From: Limosilactobacillus antri DSM 16041
Lineage (GTDB): Bacteria > Bacillota > Bacilli > Lactobacillales > Lactobacillaceae
Direction: 5' to 3'
Assembly (NCBI RefSeq): GCF_000160835.1
Contig: NZ_GG700733.1
Coordinates: 341,412 to 405,411 of the forward strand
DNA: 64,000 bases
Made by a program: the position numbers and the translations under genes. The notes under the pieces were generated by a model. That model saw nothing but the letters and a program-made list of their open reading frames with translations, was not told where the DNA came from and did no database searches. Positions within the stretch are counted from its first letter, which is position 1. Each line of letters starts with the position of its first letter. Positions 41,788 through 49,473 of the stretch are shown here, one piece after another.

Positions 41788-42564
41788 ATGCCCTATACAC
41801 CTTCGGAAGTGATTGTGCTCTTCTTTACCTATTCCGTCGTTGGCTGGTTATGGGAGACAATCTATTGTTCAATTAAAGACCACCAGTACGCTTACCGGGG
41901 GTTCCTGTTTGGCCCCTACTGTCCAGTCTACGGCTTTGCCATCACCACGATTTTAATTACGACCTACCAGGTTCGCGACAACCTCTTCCTGCTCTTTATC
42001 GTCGGGATGATCGTGGCCAGCATTTTTGAATACGTCGCCAGCCTCTTTTTGGAAAAGGTGTTTCATATGAAACTGTGGGATTACTCGGACCTGTGGGGCA
42101 ACCTGCAAGGGCGGATTGCACCCCAAATCTCCTTTTTCTGGGGAATTGGCGTCATCCTGCTGGTCCGTTTTATCCAGCCCATCGTCCAACGGGTAATTAA
42201 CTGGGAAGAGGGGTGGACCCACGGTATGCTGGCCCTCCTAATCGTTGTCGTAATGGGAACCGACACCGTAATGACGATGATCAGTGTCAAGCATTTCCAC
42301 ATGACGACCAAGCAGTGGGACCAGCGGATCAACGCCTTTCAAGAGCAGCTGCGGGAACGGCTCAAGGAAGCGTTGCCCGAAGAGCGGGCATTGCGCCGCC
42401 GGCAGCTGGAGCACTGGGACCAGTCCTTTGTTGACCAGCTCAAGGAACATCCTGGCAAGTCGCTAGGCTGGAACGAACGCCGGATCATTAAGAGCTTCCC
42501 GAAGATGAAGGTGCTGGATGCCAAACGCTTTAACCAGGTTAAGCAGCACTTATCGAATAAGTAG
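41788..42564 (+). CDS. CmpB-like putative ABC transporter membrane protein (PF06541)
   Basis: 258 residues. Five membrane helices lie in the first ~165 residues, with the family block YSVVGWLWETIYCSIKDHQYAYRGFLFGPYCPVYGFA near the start. A cytoplasmic charged, helical tail of about 90 residues follows (QEQLRERLKEALPEERALRRRQLEHW), probably coiled-coil. PF06541 is called 'ABC-transporter type IV' but its role is unknown. It starts 10 bases after the ABC-F gene with AGGAGG, so the two are co-transcribed. Confidence 0.85.
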   Translation: MPYTPSEVIVLFFTYSVVGWLWETIYCSIKDHQYAYRGFLFGPYCPVYGFAITTILITTYQVRDNLFLLFIVGMIVASIFEYVASLFLEKVFHMKLWDYSDLWGNLQGRIAPQISFFWGIGVILLVRFIQPIVQRVINWEEGWTHGMLALLIVVVMGTDTVMTMISVKHFHMTTKQWDQRINAFQEQLRERLKEALPEERALRRRQLEHWDQSFVDQLKEHPGKSLGWNERRIIKSFPKMKVLDAKRFNQVKQHLSNK

Positions 42565-42672
42565 TTTTGATGTTGATTTCCCGAAGATTTTCTAAAGTTT
42601 AGGCTCAATTGCTCGTGCCAGGCTCTGCCGCTTCCTATAATAGATAAAAATTAAGGCAGGGAGGTGGCAAAG

Positions 42673-43263
42673 GTGAGCAACAAGCGTAAGCTCGTAATTA
42701 TCGTAAGCTTACTCTGCGGCGTCTTTATATTCCTCGCCGCGGGTAGTTTCTACTGGTTTCACAAGCAGCGGCAGACACGGCAAGAACATTCGCCCGACAT
42801 TACGGTTCAGCAGTTCATCAGAGAAGTCGCCCCGGCGGCCCAGCGGGAGCAGGAAAAATACCACATTCCGGCCAGTATCACGATCGCCCAGGCCGGCTTG
42901 GAGTCGAACTGGGGCCGTAGCAAGCTGGCGGCTAAGTATAACAACCTGTTTGGTATTAAGGCCAACGGTAAAAAGAACCGGGTAAAGATGTATACAACTG
43001 AAAACGTGAACGGCAAGACGGTTAAGGTCAAGCGGTATTTTCAGACCTATTCCAGCTGGGCGGCGTCAATCAATGCTCATACCCAGCTAATCGTAAACGG
43101 TACGAGCGATGACCATGCCCGCTTCCGGGCGGTTCAAACGGCCAAGAACTACCGGCAAGCCGCACTAGCGTTGCAAACCGGTGGCTACGCGACGGACCCG
43201 GACTACGCCAGCAAGCTGGTTTACGCGATTAAAAAATTTAATTTAGACCGGTACGATAAGTGA
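42673..43263 (+). CDS. Membrane-anchored glucosaminidase (GH73)
   Basis: 196 residues from GTG 42673, preceded by GGGAGG; GTG 42664 is an alternative. A single N-terminal helix (about 6-27) anchors the protein or serves as signal. The GH73 domain contains ITIAQAGLESNWGRSKLA with the catalytic Glu, and KYNNLFGIKA, SSWAASINAHTQLI, GYATDPDYASKL. It would cleave GlcNAc-MurNAc bonds in peptidoglycan. No SH3 or LysM binding domain is attached, so it depends on the membrane anchor for location. Confidence 0.9.
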   Translation: MSNKRKLVIIVSLLCGVFIFLAAGSFYWFHKQRQTRQEHSPDITVQQFIREVAPAAQREQEKYHIPASITIAQAGLESNWGRSKLAAKYNNLFGIKANGKKNRVKMYTTENVNGKTVKVKRYFQTYSSWAASINAHTQLIVNGTSDDHARFRAVQTAKNYRQAALALQTGGYATDPDYASKLVYAIKKFNLDRYDK

Positions 43264-43318
43264 CTGGCTTAGGACGGCAGTCGCCTTGCGACGCGGAGCC
43301 AGTCCTTAAAAATACAAG

Positions 43319-43365
43319 CAGGCCGCCAAAGTCTGAAGATTGCGTCTTCAAACTCTGGCGGCCTG
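43319..43365. terminator. Bidirectional terminator
   Basis: CAGGCCGCCA and TGGCGGCCTG flank an inner TCTGAAGA/TCTTCA pairing between convergent genes. A second inverted repeat, GACTGGCT/AGCCAGTC, stands just after the glucosaminidase stop (43262-43304). Confidence 0.75.
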
Positions 43366-43377
43366 TTTCATTGAACG

Positions 43378-44682
43378 TTAATTTAATTCGGTGTTTTCGT
43401 TTGCAACCCGTTGCCGGCGGAAGTAGTGGCAAGCCAGGCCGGCAACCACTTGCCCAAAGTGGCTGGCGCTAACGACTGCCGGGAACGCGACAACCATGTC
43501 GCCTAGTGCTGGTACGACGGTGAAGAGAACCACGAAGAAGTAGACCACTCCATCCCGGTGGAATAATGGTGAGCTAACTGATAACAGGATTAGGACCATT
43601 GACAGCGGGTAGAGGAACATCAGCATTGGCGTCGACCAGGCGATGATCTGGTCCAAACCGAAGTTGGCAGTTAAGAAGGAGGCCAGGCAGCTGAGGGCAA
43701 GCCAGGTGTGGTAGGAAACCTTTGGGAAGTGCTTGTGGAAGTCTTGGGCAAAGGCAGCTACCAGGCCAACCGCGGTGGTCAGGCAGGTAACGGTAAGCAG
43801 GAAGGCGAGGACCACTTGACCAAAGGCACCGGCGTAGTAGTTAACCAGCTGGTTGAAGGCTACCCCACCATCTGCTGAAATCTTGAAGCGGCCGAGGGAC
43901 ATTGCGCCGAGGAGGATCAAGAGCAGGTAGATCAGGCCGATACCAGCTACGGCCATGACACCGGACTTAGCAACCACCTTGGAAACGTCCTTGGCCCGGC
44001 GCTGACCCATTGACCGGACGGCAGTGACCACCGTTACCCCAAAGGCCAAACCGGCAAGGGCGTCCATCGTGTTGTAACCTTCCAGGAAACCATTGGCAAC
44101 GGCGCTGTGAACGTAGGCGCTGGTAACCGGTGCGCTGGCCGGGTTACCGAGGGGGTTGGCGAAGGCGACGACAAATACCAAGAAGAGGAGTGCTAAGAAA
44201 ACGGGATTCAAGACCTTCCCGACGTTTGCCAGGATGTTGTTTTCCTTGTACGAGAAAGCGAAGGCGGCCAGGAAGAAGAGGGCGGAAAAGACTAGTAGTG
44301 CCCAGCCTTGGTTAGCCTTGGATAAGAACGGTGCAACCCCGACCGTGAAGGAAACGGTCGCCGTCCGCGGGGTCCCAAACATGGGACCGATGGTGGCGTG
44401 AATCAAAACCATGAAGACGAGTGCAAACCCGGCCCCCAGCGGCCGCCCAATGTCGTAGACCCCTTCAGCGCGGGTAACCGCTACGGCCAGGACCGAAAGC
44501 AGGGGGAGTAAGACCCCGGTAACTAAGAAGCCCAGGGCAGCTGGTCCCCAGTTAGCCCCGGCTAATTGGCCAAGGTGCAGGGGGAAAATCAAGTTGCCGG
44601 CACCGAAGAAGAGGCCGAACAGCAGTGACGCAACGACTAGGTACTGTTTGAATGATAAACGAGGTGATGTTAAATCACGCAT
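43378..44682 (-). CDS. brnQ: Branched-chain amino acid carrier BrnQ
   Basis: 434 residues with twelve membrane helices. LFGLFFGAGNLIFPLHLGQLAG near the N-terminus is the BrnQ/LivJ signature, followed by TRAEGVYDIGRPLGAGFALVF and GYNTMDALAGLAFGVTVV. It imports Leu, Ile and Val with Na+ or H+ as coupling ion. The gene is preceded by a T-box leader whose likely specifier is the Ile codon ATC, so expression should rise when charged tRNA-Ile is scarce. Confidence 0.95.
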   Translation of the reverse strand: MRDLTSPRLSFKQYLVVASLLFGLFFGAGNLIFPLHLGQLAGANWGPAALGFLVTGVLLPLLSVLAVAVTRAEGVYDIGRPLGAGFALVFMVLIHATIGPMFGTPRTATVSFTVGVAPFLSKANQGWALLVFSALFFLAAFAFSYKENNILANVGKVLNPVFLALLFLVFVVAFANPLGNPASAPVTSAYVHSAVANGFLEGYNTMDALAGLAFGVTVVTAVRSMGQRRAKDVSKVVAKSGVMAVAGIGLIYLLLILLGAMSLGRFKISADGGVAFNQLVNYYAGAFGQVVLAFLLTVTCLTTAVGLVAAFAQDFHKHFPKVSYHTWLALSCLASFLTANFGLDQIIAWSTPMLMFLYPLSMVLILLSVSSPLFHRDGVVYFFVVLFTVVPALGDMVVAFPAVVSASHFGQVVAGLACHYFRRQRVANENTELN

Positions 44683-44730
44683 GGTAAATCCCTCCTAGGA
44701 TAAAAATAATGGCAATTATTCTGACCTAAT

Positions 44731-45005
44731 AAAAAAGTCCCTTAACCAACTTGCATTGGTTAAGGGACGCCGTGGCGTGGTACCACCCTTTCTTCGGGCC
44801 GAAACTGGCCCCTTCACGTACGGCTAATCAGCGATACGCTAACACGATAATGGGTGTACCCACCTAATCTTACTGGATTTTAAGACTAGGACTCGAAAGT
44901 GATTTTCAGCTGGCTGGCGACCGATCCCCTCACACCTTACGGGACTCGCTGACGGTGCCAAGCAACCTACTCTTCTTTCTCATTGCGATCAGATAATTAA
45001 AATGT
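44731..45005 (-). promoter_or_regulatory. T-box leader of brnQ, probably Ile-specific
   Basis: The minus strand shows the Stem I 5' side GAAGAGTAGG, a distal region, the specifier segment GCTGAAAATCACTTTC with ATC (Ile) at 44901-44903, then the T-box core AGGGTGGTACCACG (about 44777-44790). The terminator hairpin GTCCCTTAACCAA/TTGGTTAAGGGAC with TTTTTT is at 44731-44770. The Ile codon suits the BrnQ gene downstream. Confidence 0.95.
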
Positions 45006-45013
45006 TGTTTACT

Positions 45014-45041
45014 ATTTTAACTAAAATCTAATGGTTGTCAA
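45014..45041 (-). promoter_or_regulatory. Promoter of T-box/brnQ
   Basis: On the minus strand TTGACA (45036-45041), a 16-base spacer and TAAAAT (45014-45019) lie immediately before the T-box. Confidence 0.7.
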
Positions 45042-45054
45042 CAGTAATTTTAAA

Positions 45055-46302
45055 TTAATTTATTTTTTTACTGCTAGCGGCGTAGGCGGGGTCGCCATTT
45101 AACGCCCGGCCGATTGCCCGCTCGACGCCTGTATTTGAGCTTACGTTGGCGATGGCCAGCGGCTTATCGTAACGCTTGGCATGGTGGTTGGCCAGCTGGC
45201 TGATGCGGTGGTGGATGGCGTCAATGCAGACCACGACGATATCTGTGTTCCGAATCTCCCGTTTCAGGGTTGAGGAAGAGACCTTTTCTTCCGCTGAGGC
45301 ATCGAGCCCGTGGAAGACCCCGTGGTGCTTGGTGATAACGGGCTTGAGGCCCTGGACCTTATCCCGGACGCCGGTGATGACCAGCACGGTCCGTTGCTTC
45401 AGGTCGTAGTCCAGTTTCTGCTCGTAGTCGTGCTGGGGATGGGCCACCTTTTTAACCGGTTTTGGTTTTGCTGGCTGCTTAGTGGTGTCGTAGTCGTTCT
45501 TTTCGTGGATCCAGCGGATACTGCCGTCAGCGGCGTCCTTAAGGCCGTTACCACGGTCGTAGTAGGCATAGTCAATTACCATTCCGGCCTTGAGGTTGCG
45601 GCCGGGGTACTTGAAGGGATCGACGACAATTGTGTTTTCCGGTGCCTGGTCCAGCAGCGAGTTCTTTTTGAGGGTACTGCTGATCTGGAGGACGTCAGAG
45701 CCGGGAACGGCTTTGAGTTCCGCGTACTCAATTACCGTGATTTTTGCCGGCTGGTAGTCGGGCAGGTGGTCACCGCTGACCCGGCTAATGGCTGGCAACC
45801 CCCGGACCCGCTGCTGGGGGTCGACCTCCACTACGTCCCCGTCAGCGACAGCGAAGGGCAGGCGGTGGAGGAGGGCTTCAGGGTAATAGTGATGGGCAAT
45901 CTCCGCACCGCTCAGCTTCCGGTGGACAACATAGCGGTTGTCGGCGGCCAGCCGTTCTTCGGGAGTAACCTCCTGGGGAGCGGCGTCTGCTGGTGGCTGG
46001 GGTGCTGTTTTCCGGCGCGGCTGCCCTGCTGCCCGGTTGTCGGCGGCGGGACCGGTAAGGAGCGATTTTAATTGGCGCTTGCTGTTTTCCGGCAGCGGCT
46101 GACTAGGACGGTGGACCTGGTGCTGGTGGAAGCGGGGCCTGGTTTCATGGGGCTGGTCAGGGACTGCTGGGGCATCGGCATAGTGGTTGAGCACGTTCAC
46201 AATGGTGGTCAGACTGCGTAAGGTCTGGGCGAGGCTAGCCGGCTCTGCACTGGTATTTTTCAGCAGGTCAATGAGTTCCTGCCGGTAATCATAGATTTTC
46301 AT
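45055..46302 (-). CDS. DUF2325 domain protein with variable N-terminal region
   Basis: 415 residues. The C-terminal ~100 residues (VLVITGVRDKVQGLKPVITK ... NTDIVVVCIDAIHHR ... IANVSSNTGVERAIGRAL) match DUF2325, a small Rossmann-like domain. The N-terminus is helical (1-40). A Pro/Gln/Arg-rich, probably disordered region spans about 45-115, and a mixed domain about 120-275. There are no membrane segments. The function is unknown in the family. It lies alone with its promoter facing the DHH gene; no terminator is evident at its end, where the T-box promoter begins. Confidence 0.82.
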   Translation of the reverse strand: MKIYDYRQELIDLLKNTSAEPASLAQTLRSLTTIVNVLNHYADAPAVPDQPHETRPRFHQHQVHRPSQPLPENSKRQLKSLLTGPAADNRAAGQPRRKTAPQPPADAAPQEVTPEERLAADNRYVVHRKLSGAEIAHHYYPEALLHRLPFAVADGDVVEVDPQQRVRGLPAISRVSGDHLPDYQPAKITVIEYAELKAVPGSDVLQISSTLKKNSLLDQAPENTIVVDPFKYPGRNLKAGMVIDYAYYDRGNGLKDAADGSIRWIHEKNDYDTTKQPAKPKPVKKVAHPQHDYEQKLDYDLKQRTVLVITGVRDKVQGLKPVITKHHGVFHGLDASAEEKVSSSTLKREIRNTDIVVVCIDAIHHRISQLANHHAKRYDKPLAIANVSSNTGVERAIGRALNGDPAYAASSKKIN

Positions 46303-46447
46303 TTTGACATGGTCCTTTCTAAAAAGCTGACTACCTCAATCATACCAATTTGCACCGGCCCTGTCAGTTAATCCGCTGGGCCCACAGCGGCGCCAGGTAA
46401 AAAATTGTATAATGAGCTTAAATAAATTTAATAAGGTGGTCACGAAA

Positions 46448-47527
46448 ATGGTCAAACGGTTGATTAAACTTTTTTCACATAATGATTTGGATGGCTTTGG
46501 CGCCCCGATGCTCCTTCAGGCGGTTCAGCCGACGATGTTTGGGGATGTCGAGTTTGACATGACAAACTGTGGTGCGGGGCGGATCGATGATGAGTTTGCC
46601 CGCTGGCTGCGGAGTCCGGAAGCCGGGCGGTTCACGGATGTCTACATCATGGACATGACCCCGGACAGCGACTACACCTTCCAACAGCTGAACGCCAACT
46701 TTGCCAACCACTGGCTGGTGTTTGACCACCACGAGAGCGAGGCCGGATTACGGCAAAAGTACGCCACAAATAGTGTGCTGCCGGCGAACCCGCAGGTCAA
46801 CCCCAGTGCGGCCAGCCTCGTTTGGGACTGGCTGACCCGGCAGCCCCACTTTACCGACCTGCCAGAAGAGCGGCGGCGGGAACTCGCCTACCTGGTGGAG
46901 CTGATTCGGGCCTATGATACCTGGGACTGGCAAAACGACCCGGAGATGGCGGAAACGGAACGGGTCGCCGCTGATGAACTCGACCAACTCTTCTGGTTCT
47001 ATCCCCTGCAGGATTCGGCGGCCTTTGTGGGGGACGTCTTTGCGGCGGGCTGGGATAAGTATCACGCGGCCAACCAGCTGCTGATCCGGACCCTAAACGA
47101 GCGGCGGACCAAGTACCTCAAAAGCCACCTCAAGGACGTCCTTAAAGCGGAATTGGCGGGGCACCAGTTTGGGGTTGTCTACGCGAGTGACTACAAGTCT
47201 GAAATTGCCCACGCCCTGTTGGAACAGCATCCAGACGTAGATGCGGCGCTGGTCGTCAGCCCGGTTAGCGTGTCCCTCCGGAGCAACGGTAAGCTGGACG
47301 TGGCCAAGTTTGCCGAAAAATATTTTGGCGGCGGTGGCCACGCCGACGCTGCGGGTGGCCGTTTAAACGTTAACCTGATTAAGGTCGGGGAGCAGGCGGT
47401 CATCGATGACCTGGCCCAGACGATTAAAAACCAGGCGGCGGAAAAGCAGCAGGAGGAGAGTACCCTGGCGGATAACCTTGATCCAGAAGTCGCCGCTAAG
47501 ATGGCCGCCTTGTTTAAGAAGGATTAA
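46448..47527 (+). CDS. nrnB: DHH-family phosphoesterase, NrnB-like
   Basis: 359 residues from ATG 46448, with AAGGTGGT upstream; the frame is open from 46412. SHNDLDGFGAPML (motif I) is at the N-terminus, YIMDMTPD (motif II) and VFDHHES (DHH motif) follow, and the DHHA1 part carries FGGGGHADAAGGRL. The pattern matches B. subtilis NrnB (YngD), which degrades short RNA oligonucleotides (nanoRNA) 3'-5' with Mn2+. Other DHH proteins split c-di-AMP products, so the exact substrate is not certain. The last 30 residues are charged and low-complexity. Confidence 0.85.
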   Translation: MVKRLIKLFSHNDLDGFGAPMLLQAVQPTMFGDVEFDMTNCGAGRIDDEFARWLRSPEAGRFTDVYIMDMTPDSDYTFQQLNANFANHWLVFDHHESEAGLRQKYATNSVLPANPQVNPSAASLVWDWLTRQPHFTDLPEERRRELAYLVELIRAYDTWDWQNDPEMAETERVAADELDQLFWFYPLQDSAAFVGDVFAAGWDKYHAANQLLIRTLNERRTKYLKSHLKDVLKAELAGHQFGVVYASDYKSEIAHALLEQHPDVDAALVVSPVSVSLRSNGKLDVAKFAEKYFGGGGHADAAGGRLNVNLIKVGEQAVIDDLAQTIKNQAAEKQQEESTLADNLDPEVAAKMAALFKKD

Positions 47528-47569
47528 TCAAACGGACCGGGACTTGTGAAGTTGGCTCCACGGTATAGA

Positions 47570-47612
47570 AACGCCCTCCAGTATTCGGTAAAGCCGAACG
47601 ATGGAGGGCGTT
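47570..47612. terminator. Intrinsic terminator between convergent genes
   Basis: AACGCCCTCCA and TGGAGGGCGTT pair perfectly with an inner TTCGG/CCGAA, followed by GGTGTTTTC on the plus strand. Confidence 0.85.
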
Positions 47613-47640
47613 GGTGTTTTCTAAAGACTAGCTCTCGGGC

Positions 47641-48276
47641 TTAGTCCCGCGGGTAGGAAACCAGGTGCAGCTGACCATGGACGTATTCACCCAGGTAGAT
47701 ATCCTTAATCTCCTGGTAGCCGGCCTGGCGAACCTGCGCTAGCAGCCAGCTTTGGTCGTGGTGAATCAACTCAAGCACGTCCTGGTTGATCTGCCCGTCG
47801 TTAATGATTGGGAAGCGTACGTCCTGCTCATCATTTTCAATTACCACCAGCTGGCCGTTTTGTTCCAGAATGCCGCTTTTGACCTTGCTAAGCTCATACA
47901 CGCCCTGGGTGCGTAAGCGAAACATTAGCTCACTGGCGGTCATGCCAGCACGCATACACGCTTCGACCCGGACCTGCCCGTTTTTGATCAGAATCTGGGG
48001 CTGGCCGTCGAGCACCTTTTGGAGGACCCGGTTGTGCTCCTTGAGAAACTTAACGACGAAGACAATCAGGGTCCAAATCAGGAGGACCATTACGAATTGG
48101 AGAACCGTAATCTCGCGGTTATAGATGATTCCCCCGATAATGCCCCCGAGGACGTAGTTTTGAACCTGGTCAACGGCGGAACTGGGGGCTAGATTGCCCT
48201 TGCCGAGAATATTAATTTGAAAAATTAAGCAGACCATTCCCAGGATAAACTTAATTGTGATTAGCCCGTAGTCCAT
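47641..48276 (-). CDS. DUF421 (YetF-like) membrane protein
   Basis: 211 residues. Three N-terminal membrane helices (within about 5-85) are followed by the YetF cytoplasmic domain: GQPQILIKNGQVRVEACMRAGMTASELMFRLRTQGVYELSKVKSGILEQNGQLVV is the family core. The function is unknown; homologues occur in sporulation and stress contexts. It starts 12 bases after the DUF3290 gene, its usual partner, with AGGAGG overlapping the end of that gene. Loss of the partner's last third (see next entry) may leave this gene still expressed. Confidence 0.9.
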   Translation of the reverse strand: MDYGLITIKFILGMVCLIFQINILGKGNLAPSSAVDQVQNYVLGGIIGGIIYNREITVLQFVMVLLIWTLIVFVVKFLKEHNRVLQKVLDGQPQILIKNGQVRVEACMRAGMTASELMFRLRTQGVYELSKVKSGILEQNGQLVVIENDEQDVRFPIINDGQINQDVLELIHHDQSWLLAQVRQAGYQEIKDIYLGEYVHGQLHLVSYPRD

Positions 48277-48288
48277 GGTATTCCTCCT

Positions 48289-48732
48289 TTATTTACGAAC
48301 GTTGACAGTGTGGTTGACAACGTGGGCCCGGGTCAGCGTGTAGTTGTCGCCGTTCGGGCTCATGTTGACCCGGTAGTCGCGGCCCTAAAAGCGAACCAGG
48401 ATGCCGTCGGTCAAGGTCGTGGAATTGACCACCACCTGGGAGGCCCGCAAGCCGTGGTCCCTAGCAACCGCCTGAATGAACGGCCGCATCTGTAATGACT
48501 GGGTGTGCTGGTAGTAATCGTGCTCCAAGTTGGTAATTTGCAAGCCCGTAAAAATTAGGAGGAGCAGGAAAAAGATGATTCCCAGGTCCCGGTTCCGTGA
48601 ACGCAGCCGGTGGTGAAGGTACCGAATGGCGTTAAAAATAATCAGCAACAGCAGGATGATAATGACGACGTAGTTAATAATGCTTTCGAGCTGTTGTTGC
48701 TGCTTGAAGTAGCTTTCTGCGTAAAAGGTCAT
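48289..48732 (-). pseudogene. DUF3290 protein with in-frame amber stop
   Basis: The frame starts at ATG 48732 (GGAGGCG upstream) and reads 115 codons to TAG at 48385-48387. After that stop the same frame continues cleanly for 32 more codons (GRDYRVNMSPNGDNYTLTRAHVVNHTVNVRK) to TAA at 48289-48291. Full length would be about 147 residues, the usual size of DUF3290 proteins. Two membrane helices (about 19-36 and 49-65) and most of the extracytoplasmic part remain. So this is either a recent nonsense mutation or a sequencing error. Without it the pair with DUF421 would be normal. Confidence 0.85.
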
Positions 48733-48750
48733 GTGCTAATTCGCCTCCAA

Positions 48751-48786
48751 ACAAAAAGCCCGCGAGATAGCAACCTGCACGGGCTT
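48751..48786 (-). terminator. Intrinsic terminator after HAD gene
   Basis: AAGCCCG and CGGGCTT pair, followed by TTTTTGTTTGG on the minus strand. Confidence 0.85.
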
Positions 48787-48828
48787 GATTTTCGACTAGT
48801 CTAACAACATATCGTTGAAGGAGCAATC

Positions 48829-49473
48829 TTATATTTTCAAGAGGTCTAGCGGGCTGGCTAACGGGTAGTCGGCATCTTTGATGGCAGCCGGATTGGCCGA
48901 ACCATAAAGGGCCCCGGCAAACTTTACCCCCGCCGCCCGGGCCGCCTTGAGGTCATTGATGGTGTCGCCAACGTAGACGCTCTCTTCCGGGGTCGCCCCC
49001 AACCGTTCTACCGCCGCCAAAATCGGTTCGGGATCCGGCTTATGCTTGGCCGTATCCGACTCAGTGATCGCCGCTTCAAATAGTTTAGCGAAGGGGTAGC
49101 GCTGGGCAAAATGCTCCTCATATTCCGACCGGAGCTTGGACGTTGCCACCCCCAACCGGTTGCCGGGGACGGCGGCTAGTGCCTGGAGCGCTTCGGGAAT
49201 TTGGGGGATGACCTTGATTCGGTCCTCACGCTGGTAGGCCAAGTTAAACCATTCCTTTTGAATCGCCGCGCGGTCCTCCGGCTTGACCCCGAAGAGCTTC
49301 AGTGCATCTTCCCCGGTAATTCCAAAGAGGCGCTGCATGGTCGCCTGTTCATCCTGGGGCGCGATTGAGTAGCCGTGCTTACGCAGGGTTTCGACCATCG
49401 CTGGCATGTACATATCAAAGGTGTCGATCAGGGTGCCGTCAATATCAAAAATAAAGGTGTTAATCTTGGTCAT
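48829..49473 (-). CDS. HAD-family phosphatase (phosphoglycolate phosphatase-like)
   Basis: 214 residues. IFDIDGTLIDTFD is the HAD motif I at about 8-20 (nucleophile and acid Asp), VATSKLR motif II, KHKPDPEPI motif III Lys, and VYVGDTINDLKAARAAG motif IV. A four-helix cap lies between motifs I and II (subclass I). The substrate is probably a small phosphorylated metabolite; PpaX- or Gph-like by feel. The start overlaps the end of the ATPase gene by 14 bases, so the two are co-transcribed. Confidence 0.9.
   Translation of the reverse strand: MTKINTFIFDIDGTLIDTFDMYMPAMVETLRKHGYSIAPQDEQATMQRLFGITGEDALKLFGVKPEDRAAIQKEWFNLAYQREDRIKVIPQIPEALQALAAVPGNRLGVATSKLRSEYEEHFAQRYPFAKLFEAAITESDTAKHKPDPEPILAAVERLGATPEESVYVGDTINDLKAARAAGVKFAGALYGSANPAAIKDADYPLASPLDLLKI

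Noticed and set aside
45310..46071. Long plus-strand open frame opposite the DUF2325 gene
   Set aside because: Antisense to a gene with a clear domain; no ribosome site; composition reflects the opposite strand.
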